This document shows positions 25,026-32,743 of a stretch of 43,796 nucleotides of DNA, in pieces (positions within the stretch are counted from its first letter, which is position 1; each line of letters opens with the position of its first letter). A model generated the notes under the pieces. The model was not told the origin of the DNA. It worked only from the letters and a program-made list of their open reading frames with translations, and searched no databases. The translations under genes and the position numbers were made by a program. The stretch covers positions 1-43,796 of the forward strand of contig NZ_JAHLEM010000005.1 in assembly GCF_018883605.1 (NCBI RefSeq), written 5' to 3'. Origin of the DNA: Streptomyces niphimycinicus (lineage in GTDB: Bacteria > Actinomycetota > Actinomycetes > Streptomycetales > Streptomycetaceae).

Positions 25026-26192
25026 ATGACCACCACCCCCTCCACCACTACCGGGACGCTCGCCGACCCCGACACCCCCTTCGCGGTCGTCGACGTGCAC
25101 AAGGCGCTGCGCAACATCGACCGCCTCGCGGCCAGGGCCGACCACCTCGGCGTCGCCTTGCGGCCGCACGTCAAGACGGCCAAGAGCCTTGACGTTTCCG
25201 CCCTGATGCACGGCGGTGCGCCGCACCCCGTCACCGTCTCCACGCTCGCCGAAGCCGAGGCGTTCGCCGACGGCGGCTACACCGACATCACCTACGCCGT
25301 CGGCATCGCCCCCCATAAACTCCCCCGTGTGATCGCCCTGTTGCGCCGCGGTGTCACCCTCCGCGTCCTGCTGGACAGCACCGAGCAGGCCGACTTCGTC
25401 GCGGAAGCCTCCCGCCGGGAGGGCATCGGCATTCCCACCCAGATAGAGATCGACTGCGACGGCCATCGCGGCGGTCTCAAGGCCGACGCCCCCGCCCTCG
25501 TCGACATCGGTCGCACCCTGCACGACGCCGGATGCCTGGACGGTGTGCTGGCCCATGCGGGCGAGTCCTACTTCGCCTACTCCGCGGAGGAGCGGCGACT
25601 GGCGGCGAAGAACGAACGCGACACCGCCGTGGCCGCCGCCGAGAAGCTGCGCGCCGCCGGGCTGCCCGTGGCCACCGTCAGCGTCGGCTCGACGCCCACC
25701 GCACACGCCGCCGAGGATCTCACCGGCGTCACCGAGCTGCGCGCGGGCAACTACGTCTTCTTCGATCTGGTCATGGCCGGTCTCGGAGTGTGCCGGATCG
25801 ACGACCTCGCGCTGTCGGTCGTCGTCACCGTCATCGGACATCGCCCCGAGTACGGCTGGATCGTCACCGACGGCGGCTGGATGGCGATGTCCCGCGACCG
25901 CGGCACCGCGACCCAGCCGCAGGACCAGGGGTACGGCCTGGTCACCGACCTGGACGGGCATCCGATCCCCGGTCTGGTGATGAGCGCCGCGAGCCAGGAA
26001 CACGGCACCATCACCGCCCGCGACGGCGCCGCCCTGCCCGATCTGCCCGTCGGCACCCGCCTGCGTATCCTGCCCAACCACGCCTGCGCCACAGCCGCCC
26101 AACACCGCGGCTACCACGTCATCGACAGTGGCCGCACGGCGACGGACGCACCCGTCGTCCAGGCCGTCTGGGACCGCATCAGCGGCTGGTGA
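25026..26192 (+). CDS. D-threonine aldolase/D-serine dehydratase-like PLP enzyme
   Basis: A 388-aa fold-type III PLP enzyme: an alanine-racemase-like N-terminal barrel and a D-serine-dehydratase-like C-terminal domain. The PLP lysine is in LRPHVKTAKS (Lys50). IEIDCDGHRGG and VSVGSTPTAH bind the cofactor phosphate. SQEHG and the metal-binding PNHACATAAQH near the C-terminus match D-threonine aldolases and DSD1. It would cleave D-3-hydroxyamino acids or deaminate D-serine. I chose the ATG at 25026 (MTTTPSTTTGTLADPDTPFA); a start at 24954 adds a poor leader. It is convergent with the second amidase and separated from it by a hairpin. Confidence 0.88.
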   Translation: MTTTPSTTTGTLADPDTPFAVVDVHKALRNIDRLAARADHLGVALRPHVKTAKSLDVSALMHGGAPHPVTVSTLAEAEAFADGGYTDITYAVGIAPHKLPRVIALLRRGVTLRVLLDSTEQADFVAEASRREGIGIPTQIEIDCDGHRGGLKADAPALVDIGRTLHDAGCLDGVLAHAGESYFAYSAEERRLAAKNERDTAVAAAEKLRAAGLPVATVSVGSTPTAHAAEDLTGVTELRAGNYVFFDLVMAGLGVCRIDDLALSVVVTVIGHRPEYGWIVTDGGWMAMSRDRGTATQPQDQGYGLVTDLDGHPIPGLVMSAASQEHGTITARDGAALPDLPVGTRLRILPNHACATAAQHRGYHVIDSGRTATDAPVVQAVWDRISGW

Positions 26193-26204
26193 CGAGTCGG
26201 CGAC

Positions 26205-26230
26205 GGGTCGGCCGGGCGCGGCCGACACCC
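26205..26230. terminator. Hairpin between convergent PLP-enzyme and amidase genes
   Basis: GTCGGCC (26207-26213) and GGCCGAC (26220-26226) form a GC-rich stem with a 6-nt loop, extended by GG/CC pairs. It lies in the 55-bp gap between two convergent stops. Confidence 0.6.
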
Positions 26231-26247
26231 GCGCGCGGACGAAGGGA

Positions 26248-27663
26248 TCAGCGACCGGCGAGGTCGGGGGAGCGGTGGCGGACGGGACTGACCGACTCCA
26301 GTGCCGCGCCCAGCCGCAGGACGGTCGCCTCGTCGAACCAGCGGGAGACGAGCTGGACACCGATCGGCAGTTGGTCGCCGGAGGCCCCGAACGGCAACGA
26401 CAGCGCGGGCAGGCCGGTGAGATTGAACGGCACGGTGGCGCGCATGATGCCGCTCGCCGGTACCGTCCGGTCCCCGGCACGGAACGTCCGCTGCGCATGG
26501 GGCGGGGCCGGTACGGGGCACACGGGGCACAGCAGCGCGTCGTAGCGCTCGAAGTATCCGGCGAACAGCGAACTGAGCGCCTCAACTCGCTGTTGCGCGG
26601 CGATGTAGTCGTCCAGCGACACCTCCGGAGTGTCGATCGTGTGTTGCATGGAGATGTGCAGTTCCGACTCGCGGCCGGCGGCCACTCGCCGAAAGTACGG
26701 CCCCGTCTCCGCGGCGAACAGGATGGCGCTCAGCTCGGTCCCGTCCACCGTCTCCAGGGTTTCCAGGGGAGCGGGTTCGACGGTGCAGCCGGCTTCGCGC
26801 AGCGCATCGGCCGCGGCCGAGACCGTGGCCACCACCTCACCGTCCACGGGACCGAATCCGGGCTCGGCCATCCAGCCGACGCGCAGCCCTGCCAACTCCT
26901 TCGGAGGGTCGGTGGGGGGCGGTGAATGCCGCACCTCACCATCCGCGCCGTCGGGTCCGGACAGCAGGCGCAGCGAGGTCGCGATGTCCCGCACGCTGCG
27001 CGCCATCGGACCGACGTGCCAGTAGCGACGGGGAACATCCGGCCAGTGTCCGGTGATCGGAATTCTGCCCCGGGTTGCCTTCAGTGCGACGATCCCCGTG
27101 TCATGCGCCGGGCCACGCACCGAGATGGCGATATCGCTGCCCAGCCCGAGCGGTGACATCCCGGCGGCGATCGCGGCCGACTCACCGCCACTGGAACCGC
27201 CCGGTGTTCGTTCCACATCCCAGGGGTTGCGGCACCGGCCGATGAGCAGGTTGTCGGTTTCGGTCCAGTAGGAGAACTCGGGCAGGTTCGTCTTGGCCAG
27301 CGGAATGGCACCGGCCGCCCGAAGCCGCGCCACCGCGGTCGCGTCCGCCGCCGCGACATGGTCGCGGAAGAGCACGGAGCCACGCGTGGTCACGACGCCC
27401 TCGACGTCCAGCGCGTCCTTGACCGTGAACGGCACACCGTGGAAGGGCCCGAGCGGGGCACCGGCCGCGACCGAGTCATCAGCGGCGCGTGCCGCGGCGA
27501 GCGCCTGCTCGGTGAGCACCGTCATCATCGCGTTGAGCCGTGGGTTGACCTCGTCGATCCGGTCCAGATGCGCCCGCATCACCTCGACCGCCGACACCTG
27601 CCGTGTTCTGATCAGTTCGGCCAGCTCGGTCGCGTCCCGGTAAATGGACCTGTCGATACTCAT
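26248..27663 (-). CDS. Amidase-signature family amidase (second copy)
   Basis: A 471-aa amidase-signature protein from the ATG at 27661-27663 ([20 protein letters not shown]), with a GGAGG ribosome-binding site; the longer frame to 27693 is not needed. The Ser-cisSer-Lys triad is retained: Lys82 (FTVKDALD), Ser157 (TPGGSSGGE) and Ser181. The usual GTDIGGSIR loop around the nucleophile is altered to GSDIAISVR, losing both glycines, and the following region reads [16 protein letters not shown]. This may change substrate range or reduce activity. It is not closely similar to the amidase at 9263, so it is not a recent duplicate. It follows the FUSC genes on the same strand. Confidence 0.88.
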   Translation of the reverse strand: MSIDRSIYRDATELAELIRTRQVSAVEVMRAHLDRIDEVNPRLNAMMTVLTEQALAAARAADDSVAAGAPLGPFHGVPFTVKDALDVEGVVTTRGSVLFRDHVAAADATAVARLRAAGAIPLAKTNLPEFSYWTETDNLLIGRCRNPWDVERTPGGSSGGESAAIAAGMSPLGLGSDIAISVRGPAHDTGIVALKATRGRIPITGHWPDVPRRYWHVGPMARSVRDIATSLRLLSGPDGADGEVRHSPPPTDPPKELAGLRVGWMAEPGFGPVDGEVVATVSAAADALREAGCTVEPAPLETLETVDGTELSAILFAAETGPYFRRVAAGRESELHISMQHTIDTPEVSLDDYIAAQQRVEALSSLFAGYFERYDALLCPVCPVPAPPHAQRTFRAGDRTVPASGIMRATVPFNLTGLPALSLPFGASGDQLPIGVQLVSRWFDEATVLRLGAALESVSPVRHRSPDLAGR

Positions 27664-27705
27664 CCAACCTCCATGTGCTGCTGGGGAAATCAATACTGCG
27701 TCTGG

Positions 27706-28765
27706 TCAGCTCATGCGCTTCTCGAACCGAGGGGTGGGCACGGCCGGATTCGACGCGGGTGTGACCGGCGGCTGACGGAACACCCTTGTGAGGACGCCGA
27801 GTTGGGCGTCGATCGCGGCGAGAGTCCGCATGGCCACGGCCGATGGCGCGGCGTATGGCGAGTGCGTGCGCCGCCACCTCCTCGCGCCGCCGGCCCAGGT
27901 TCGGGTCGTCGGCGAGCGCGTCCGGCGCGGAGGTGATGGCGGCGGTGAGATCACCAACAGGTCCGGCGCAGCGCCGCAGGGCCGTCATGGCACGCAGCGC
28001 CCCGAGCGCCCCGATGTGCCGCCGTCGCCGTGCGGACAGCGCGTGAGGGAGGGGCAGCGCGGCGAGGACCCGCAGCGGTGCGGTGGTGACCTCCAGTTGC
28101 TCGACGCGGTGGCGCAAGCGCGCCCGGGCCAGATGGACGGCCCGCCCGTCGCGCCAGTCGGCTTCCAGCAGCTCGATCAGGGCGGCCAGCGTGGTGGCGG
28201 TGCGGGCCCGCACCGCCGAGGAGGTGCGGATCGGCAGCACCAGCCAGGACGCCGTAACACCGATGGCCGCGCCGACCGCGATCGCCGCCAGCCGGGTGTG
28301 CAGCAAGTCCCCCGGGCTCCGCCCGAACCAGTCGTAGAGGAGCGACAGCACAGCCGTGACACAGCCCGCCCAGTACGCGTAGCTCAACTCCCGCAGCCAG
28401 GTGCCCACCGTCAGCACTGCGAAGATCAGCACCACCACGGTGTCCGACCGGGGCCCGAACGATCCGGCGACCGCCCCCGCCACCACCGTGCCGACCGATG
28501 CGCCGACCGTTCGCCACACCCCCTTCACCAGCACATCCGCGCGGCTTCGCGCACCGCTGGAGACCAGGAACGCCGTGAGGACCACCCAGGCCCAGTGGGC
28601 CGGCCACAGCATCCGGCCCGCGATGAACGCCGCGGCCAGCGCGGCCGCCATCTGCAATGCCATCCGGGTGCCGGCCGGTATCCCGCGGCGCGCCGGACCG
28701 GCTGCCGTGACCACCTCGGCCGCCGGTGGCCTGCCGACGAGGCCGATACGTTGCGCCACCCACAT
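27706..28765 (-). CDS. FUSC-family membrane protein, probably frameshifted near its end
   Basis: FUSC/aromatic-acid-exporter-like inner-membrane protein starting at the ATG at 28763-28765 (MWVAQRIGLVGRPPAAEVVT), overlapping the upstream gene stop by one base. Several hydrophobic helices follow (ALQMAAALAAAFIAGRMLWP and VGTWLRELSYAYWAGCVTAV), then a cytoplasmic helical region. At about 27843 the sense moves frame: AAHALAIRRAIG continues as VAMRTLAAIDAQLGVLTRVF ending PRFEKRMS at 27706. Without the shift the frame runs to 27479, overlapping the amidase by 185 bp on the same strand. One extra C in GGCCG would explain it. It is either a real mutation or a sequencing error. Confidence 0.75.
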
Positions 28766-29274
28766 CAGCAGCGTCCCCAGGCGACCGCGACCAGTGCCAT
28801 CACCGCCGCCCACCCGGTCCGCTCGTGCCCGCCCACGGCCCCCGTGCCACCGGGCACGACCAGGACGGCGACCAGCGGCAATGTGACGAGAGTGCCCACC
28901 CGTGCGGCGCGGAGCCCGAACCGCCGCAACCAGATCGACCCAGCCACGGCCAGGACGAACACCACGTCACCCACCTGAGGATGGTGCCGGATCAGCGTGG
29001 TCAGCTCCGTTCCGCCGGCCGCCGCGCATGGCAGCACGGCGCATGACAGAAGCCGGTCCGTCCGGTCCAGGACCCGCTGTATCCGGCCGAGAGCGGAGGC
29101 GATCACGACGCACTGCACGATGCTGTCCACGTGCGGTCCGGCCTTCTGCTCGATGAGCAGCGCACAGCCGTACGCACCGAGCACGGTGGCCATGGTCACG
29201 GCGGTTGCCCGCAGGTGCATCCACTTCGGGTCGAAGTGCGGTGTCCGGCGCAGCGGCATCGAAAACGTAAGCAT
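28765..29274 (-). CDS. FUSC-family membrane protein, N-terminal partner
   Basis: A protein of about 169 aa from the ATG at 29274 (GTG at 29277 is also possible), with several membrane helices and the FUSC-type opening HFDPKWMHLRATAVTMATVL. Membrane segments include IVQCVVIASALG, GDVVFVLAVAGSIWL and GTLVTLPLVAVLVV. It overlaps the next FUSC gene by one base (TGATG), and the pair together match the two halves of a typical FUSC transporter, so they probably act as one complex. The substrate is unknown. A truncated MarR gene sits divergently upstream. Confidence 0.8.
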   Translation of the reverse strand: MLTFSMPLRRTPHFDPKWMHLRATAVTMATVLGAYGCALLIEQKAGPHVDSIVQCVVIASALGRIQRVLDRTDRLLSCAVLPCAAAGGTELTTLIRHHPQVGDVVFVLAVAGSIWLRRFGLRAARVGTLVTLPLVAVLVVPGGTGAVGGHERTGWAAVMALVAVAWGRC

Positions 29275-29323
29275 CACGTAGCATCACCGCCGATGGAATA
29301 TGGGCGATCGGGCCTTCAGGTGA

Positions 29324-29644
29324 ACCCTCCTCGACGGCCCCATGTCGGCCGGTGCCCTCGCCGCCGCCGACCGTCAGCAGCCGCAATCCCTGACCCGGGT
29401 CTTCGCCGAGCTCCAACGCGACGGCCTGATCAGCCGTACGCGTGACACCCGCGACGGCCGACAGCAGGTGCTGGCGATCACGCAGGCGGGCGACGAGGCC
29501 CTCGACCGCGACATGGCACAGCGCGACGCATGGCTCGACATCGCCCTGGCCGACCTCAATGAGACCGAGCGCCAGGTCCTGTTGCTCGCCGCCCGCCTGA
29601 TGGACCGCCTGGCCGACTCCCCGGCCGTTCTGCCCGGTAGCTGA
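29324..29644 (+). pseudogene. MarR-family regulator lacking its N-terminus
   Basis: From a TGA stop at 29321-29323 the frame reads TLLDGPMSAGALAAADRQQP and then QSLTRVFAELQRDGLISRTR. This is the recognition helix and wing of a MarR protein, followed by a normal C-terminal dimer helix (RQVLLLAARLMDRLADS). The first 45-50 residues of the family are missing. A short ATG frame at 29292 (MEYGRSGLQ) is out of register. Translation could restart at the ATG at 29342, giving 100 aa, but the dimer interface would be incomplete. It lies divergent from the FUSC pair it probably once regulated. Confidence 0.65.
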
Positions 29645-29831
29645 CACCGTTCGGCCGGCGAGGCGGCGACGATTCGCGGGCACGGCGGGGAGCGGGCATC
29701 GCTGGGGTGCTCACGTTCCCCCTCTGTCTTCGCCCAAGTGCCGTGTTTCCGGCGGAAGTTCTGCCAGCAAGATCGAATAGCTGCTTTAATTGGCGTAGCT
29801 GATCGTGAGTCCCGGCCCTCGGAAGGCAGCC

Positions 29832-30209
29832 ATGGTGTCCCCCGTCCTCTACCAGTCCCGCTCCCGTGCCGACGTCCCGTTCGAGGCTGCCGCCGACGCC
29901 GGCGTTCTCCGCGTCATGTCCGACTCCCGTACTCCGGTGTTTCTCACCGTGCACGCACGTGGCCGCCGCAGGTACGGCTACTGGCAGCCGTACGACCATG
30001 CCGCCGACAGGGGAGGCTGCTACGTCGCTCTGCCCACCCCCGTATGCGACAGGCTGTACTCCCAGGGGCGGATCACCCTCGGTGACCCCCTCGTGGATCC
30101 GGGCAAGACCACGTACCGCGTCCGGCCCGCCAATGACCCGGTCGCGCCGGTGCGCATCCCGGTGGCGCCCCTGCCCGCGGTGGCGGCGGCACAGACACTT
30201 GCTGCGTGA
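29832..30209 (+). CDS. Small hypothetical protein
   Basis: A 125-aa protein of unknown function from the ATG at 29832, preceded by CGGAAGGCAG. The sequence MVSPVLYQSRSRADVPFEAA and then RVMSDSRTPVFLTVHARGRR and RRYGYWQPYDHAADRGGCYV is compositionally protein-like, with aromatic residues and no shadow bias. I see no signal peptide, membrane helix or known motif. The tail VAPVRIPVAPLPAVAAAQT is low complexity. It stands alone, upstream of the SDR/TetR deletion scar. Confidence 0.6.
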   Translation: MVSPVLYQSRSRADVPFEAAADAGVLRVMSDSRTPVFLTVHARGRRRYGYWQPYDHAADRGGCYVALPTPVCDRLYSQGRITLGDPLVDPGKTTYRVRPANDPVAPVRIPVAPLPAVAAAQTLAA

Positions 30210-30261
30210 CGCTCCGGCGCGTCTTCCCCGTCGGCCCACCCGGCCGGAAACGTTGGCTGCC

Positions 30262-30390
30262 AGGCTTGCACGGTGGGCCGGACGACGACCTCGCTGATGT
30301 CGACGCCGGCGGGCTGCTCGATGGCGTATCCGATCGCCGACGCGATGGCGGCCGGCTGGATGGCAATCTCGTCGCGCTGTCGGGCTGCCG
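30262..30390 (-). pseudogene. C-terminal fragment of an SDR oxidoreductase
   Basis: On the minus strand the frame reads RDEIAIQPAAIASAIGYAIE and then QPAGVDISEVVVRPTVQAW. This is the typical C-terminal helix and tail of YdfG-type short-chain dehydrogenases. No Rossmann or YxxxK part is present. It ends at about 30390, where the fragment of a TetR gene begins on the other strand. Confidence 0.65.
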
Positions 30391-30399
30391 TCGCCGCTG

Positions 30400-30731
30400 C
30401 CTGTCGCGACCATCGCGTCGAAGCCCTGCGCGCTTGGAAACGCCTCTTCCTGGACTACGTCACCGCGAAATTCGGCATGGCCGACGCGTTGCGTGCCATC
30501 GCCGCCGAGGGAAGCAACCCCTACGGCCACAGCCGGGAGATGGTCCAGGCTGCCATCCCCGCCCTGATGGACGCGTGTGCAGCCGCCGGGACGATCCGCA
30601 CCGACATCAGCCCCACCGATATGGGCGCCGCCCTCGAAGGCATCGCCCTCACCTCGGGCATGCCCGAACACCGGGAGCGGGCCGAGCGCCTACTCGACCT
30701 CACGCTGGACGGACTGAGGGCCCGTCCGTGA
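30400..30731 (+). pseudogene. TetR regulator lacking its DNA-binding domain
   Basis: From about 30400 the plus strand encodes the ligand-binding half of a TetR protein: VEALRAWKRLFLDYVTAKFG, MADALRAIAAEGSNPYGHS and a TDMGAALEGIALTSGMPEHR motif, ending LLDLTLDGLRARP. The N-terminal helix-turn-helix is absent. The upstream codons are the antisense of the SDR fragment. SDR and TetR genes of these types are commonly divergent neighbours, so one deletion that removed both 5' halves and the promoter explains the arrangement. Confidence 0.7.
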
Positions 30732-30800
30732 TGGCGCGGGCTCGGAGTCTCGATGCGACAGCGGATCGGGAGGCACCGGGCCGTCGCCGCCGAGCCGTCG

Positions 30801-30866
<66 letters not shown>

Positions 30867-30961
30867 GCAGAATTGTCCAGGGCGCGCCAGGGCAAGCGGC
30901 AAGCTCGATATCGGCCGGCTATGGCCGGCCGCCGCCCGGTGTGCGGCCGTGATGGACAGGC

Positions 30962-31363
30962 TCAGGCGGGCAGCTTCGTGTCGACGATGAAGCTGATCTC
31001 GATGACCTGGCCGGGGAAGGTCAGTTCGGTGACGCCGAGGACCGTGCTGACCGGGCGGTGGTCGCCGAAGTACGCCAGGTTGCCCTCGGCGGTCGCCGCG
31101 GCGCGCTGTAGCAGGTTCACCACATACAGGGTCTGCGAGATGACCTGGTTCCGGGTGACGCCGTAGTGGTCCAGGACCTTGTCCAGGTTGATGTAGGTCT
31201 GCTCGAGCTGGGCCGCGAAGTCGCCCGCGTAGCGGAACTCACCCGTCTCGTCGAGCGAGAGCTGTCCCGAGACGTGGATGAGATCGCCGGACCTGATCGC
31301 CTGCGAGTAGCCGAAGTCGCTCTCGGCCGGCACGTGGTGATTGAAGACATCGTGGGTGGCCAA
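30962..31363 (-). CDS. Rid (YjgF/YER057c/UK114) family protein
   Basis: A 133-aa Rid-family protein, likely a trimer. The start is a TTG at 31361-31363 (MATHDVFNHHVPAESDFGYS), with AAGGGCGAG upstream. It has the family fold pattern: YSQAIRSGDLIHVSGQLSLD, then YINLDKVLDHYGVTRNQVIS and LTFPGQVIEISFIVDTKL. The arginine that gives archetypal RidA its imine-deaminase activity (PARSAV-like) is not in place; the loop here reads HRPVSTVLGV. It therefore belongs to one of the other Rid subfamilies, often linked to catabolic genes. It is divergent from the HxlR regulator. Confidence 0.9.
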   Translation of the reverse strand: MATHDVFNHHVPAESDFGYSQAIRSGDLIHVSGQLSLDETGEFRYAGDFAAQLEQTYINLDKVLDHYGVTRNQVISQTLYVVNLLQRAAATAEGNLAYFGDHRPVSTVLGVTELTFPGQVIEISFIVDTKLPA

Positions 31364-31396
31364 TGGTGCTCGCCCTTTCTTTCATGCTCTCTTATA

Positions 31397-31464
31397 GTTA
31401 CTGGGGAACTGTAGGAGAGTGGAAGCCGACCTGGAAGAACGCACTTTTCGGTGACTGGGGAACC
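31397..31464. promoter_or_regulatory. Two copies of an operator-like site between Rid and HxlR genes
   Basis: GTTACTGGGGAACT (31397-31410) and GTGACTGGGGAACC (31451-31464) share 12 of 14 bases and lie 54 bp apart. Each has short inverted ends (AGTT/AACT and GGT/ACC). The second site ends two bases before the HxlR start, the first is 34 bp upstream of the Rid start. They are likely binding sites for HxlR on both divergent promoters. Confidence 0.55.
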
Positions 31465-31466
31465 TG

Positions 31467-31850
31467 ATGGTGACCAAGCAACTGCTCAAGGGCCTGCCCG
31501 AGGACGCGGACCTGAGGCGCGCGGACTCTCTGGCACGGGAGATCTTCTCGGACGTCGCCAATAAGTGGGCGTTCCTGATCATCGAGGCGCTCGGTGAGCG
31601 AACTCTGCGCTTCAGTGAGTTGCGGAAGGACGTCGAGGGCGTCAGCCATAAGATGCTCACCCAGAATCTGCGCATGCTGGAGCGCAACGGCCTGGTCGAG
31701 CGGAAGGTCCACCCCACCGTGCCGCCCCGGGTCGAGTACACCCTCACCGAGCCGGGCCAGGCCCTGCGCGCGACGGTCGACGGCATGTGCGGCTGGACCC
31801 ACCAGTACCTAGGTCACATCGAGGACGCGCGCCGTCGCTTCGGCGCCTGA
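31467..31850 (+). CDS. HxlR-family transcriptional regulator
   Basis: A 127-aa winged-helix regulator of the HxlR family. It shows the usual layout: IFSDVANKWAFLIIEALGER, then FSELRKDVEGVSHKMLTQNL and RMLERNGLVERKVHPTVPPR with the wing and EYTLTEPG. There is no cysteine near the N-terminus, so thiol-based redox sensing of the YodB/HypR type is unlikely. It starts at the ATG at 31467, within two bases of an operator-like site, which suggests autoregulation. The divergent Rid gene is the likely target. Confidence 0.9.
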   Translation: MVTKQLLKGLPEDADLRRADSLAREIFSDVANKWAFLIIEALGERTLRFSELRKDVEGVSHKMLTQNLRMLERNGLVERKVHPTVPPRVEYTLTEPGQALRATVDGMCGWTHQYLGHIEDARRRFGA

Positions 31851-32005
31851 CGGGCGCCCAGCATGTCGGTGGCGCATCGGGGGCTTGTCGGTCCGACGTC
31901 GGTGGGGTCCGGCACCTTTCGGGAGGTCCTGGCGGGTGCTCATACCGCCGGGATATCACCGTTCTCATTCGGTTTCCTCTCCCCACCCGAGTTTCAGGAG
32001 CGCGC

Positions 32006-32674
32006 ATGACGATCACTGTCCGACCGGGAAGCACCGTGATGTTCACCGGCGATTCGATCACCGACTGCCAACGGCTGGAGAGCGAAGACGGCCTGGGATT
32101 CGGCTACCCGCTGCGCGTCGCGGGCGAATGGGGACTCCGGCATCCGGACCGGCCCGTGACCTGGCTGAACACCGGAATCGGGGGCAACAAGGTGATGGAC
32201 CTCGAGGCCCGCTGGCAGACAGACGTGCTCGACGCGCGCCCGGATGTCGTGTCGATCCTCGTCGGAGTCAACGACATGGGCTGGCACACCCTGGACCCGA
32301 AGGGGTACGTGATCCCGGCGGAGGAGTTCGAAGCGGGTTATGACCGCCTGCTCGCGCCCCTCGCCGAGGCGGGCACGAAGCTGATCCTCATCGAGCCGTT
32401 CCTCCTGCCGATCCACGGCATGGTCGAGGCCGGTGCCGGTGTCGTGCGCATCGGAGAGAAAGAGCGCAAGGAGTGGCGCATCGATCTGGACCCGAAGATC
32501 CAGGTCGTGCGCGAACTCGCCCGCAAGTACGGCGCGCGGCTGCTCGCCGCCGACGGCATGTTCGCCGAGCTCGCCGCGACGACCGGGCCGGAGTACTGGG
32601 CCGCGGACGGCGTACATCCGACGCCGGCCGGTCATGCCGCACTCGCGGCGGCCTGGCTTCGCCTCGTCGAGTGA
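32006..32674 (+). CDS. SGNH/GDSL-family hydrolase
   Basis: A 222-aa SGNH hydrolase. Block I is GDSITDC with the nucleophile Ser17, block II has GIGGNKV, block III is GVNDMGWHT, and block V is DGVHPTPAGH with the catalytic Asp and His. The start is the ATG at 32006 with AGGAG six bases before it. No signal peptide is present, so the enzyme is cytoplasmic, which fits acetylxylan- or carbohydrate-esterase-like members over secreted lipases. The gene stands alone between HxlR and the convergent methyltransferase. Confidence 0.92.
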   Translation: MTITVRPGSTVMFTGDSITDCQRLESEDGLGFGYPLRVAGEWGLRHPDRPVTWLNTGIGGNKVMDLEARWQTDVLDARPDVVSILVGVNDMGWHTLDPKGYVIPAEEFEAGYDRLLAPLAEAGTKLILIEPFLLPIHGMVEAGAGVVRIGEKERKEWRIDLDPKIQVVRELARKYGARLLAADGMFAELAATTGPEYWAADGVHPTPAGHAALAAAWLRLVE

Positions 32675-32743
32675 ACCCGGTGCGGCACGCGTCGTACACC
32701 TTCGATGTGCGGACCGGCATGGCGAGACCGTCCGACGGCGGCG

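Noticed and set aside
24669..26585. 638-residue leftward frame over the PLP enzyme
   Set aside because: It is antisense to a gene with an intact PLP lysine and metal site, and no family features are present.
27690..27712. Third FadR-like site (TCTGGTCAGCTCATG) upstream of the second amidase
   Set aside because: Only the left half matches the palindrome at 10836 and 20801. The right arm is lost, so I do not count it in the regulon.
28177..28763. Alternative leftward frames within the FUSC gene
   Set aside because: Membrane-helix pattern and overlap with the upstream gene support the frame starting at 28765.
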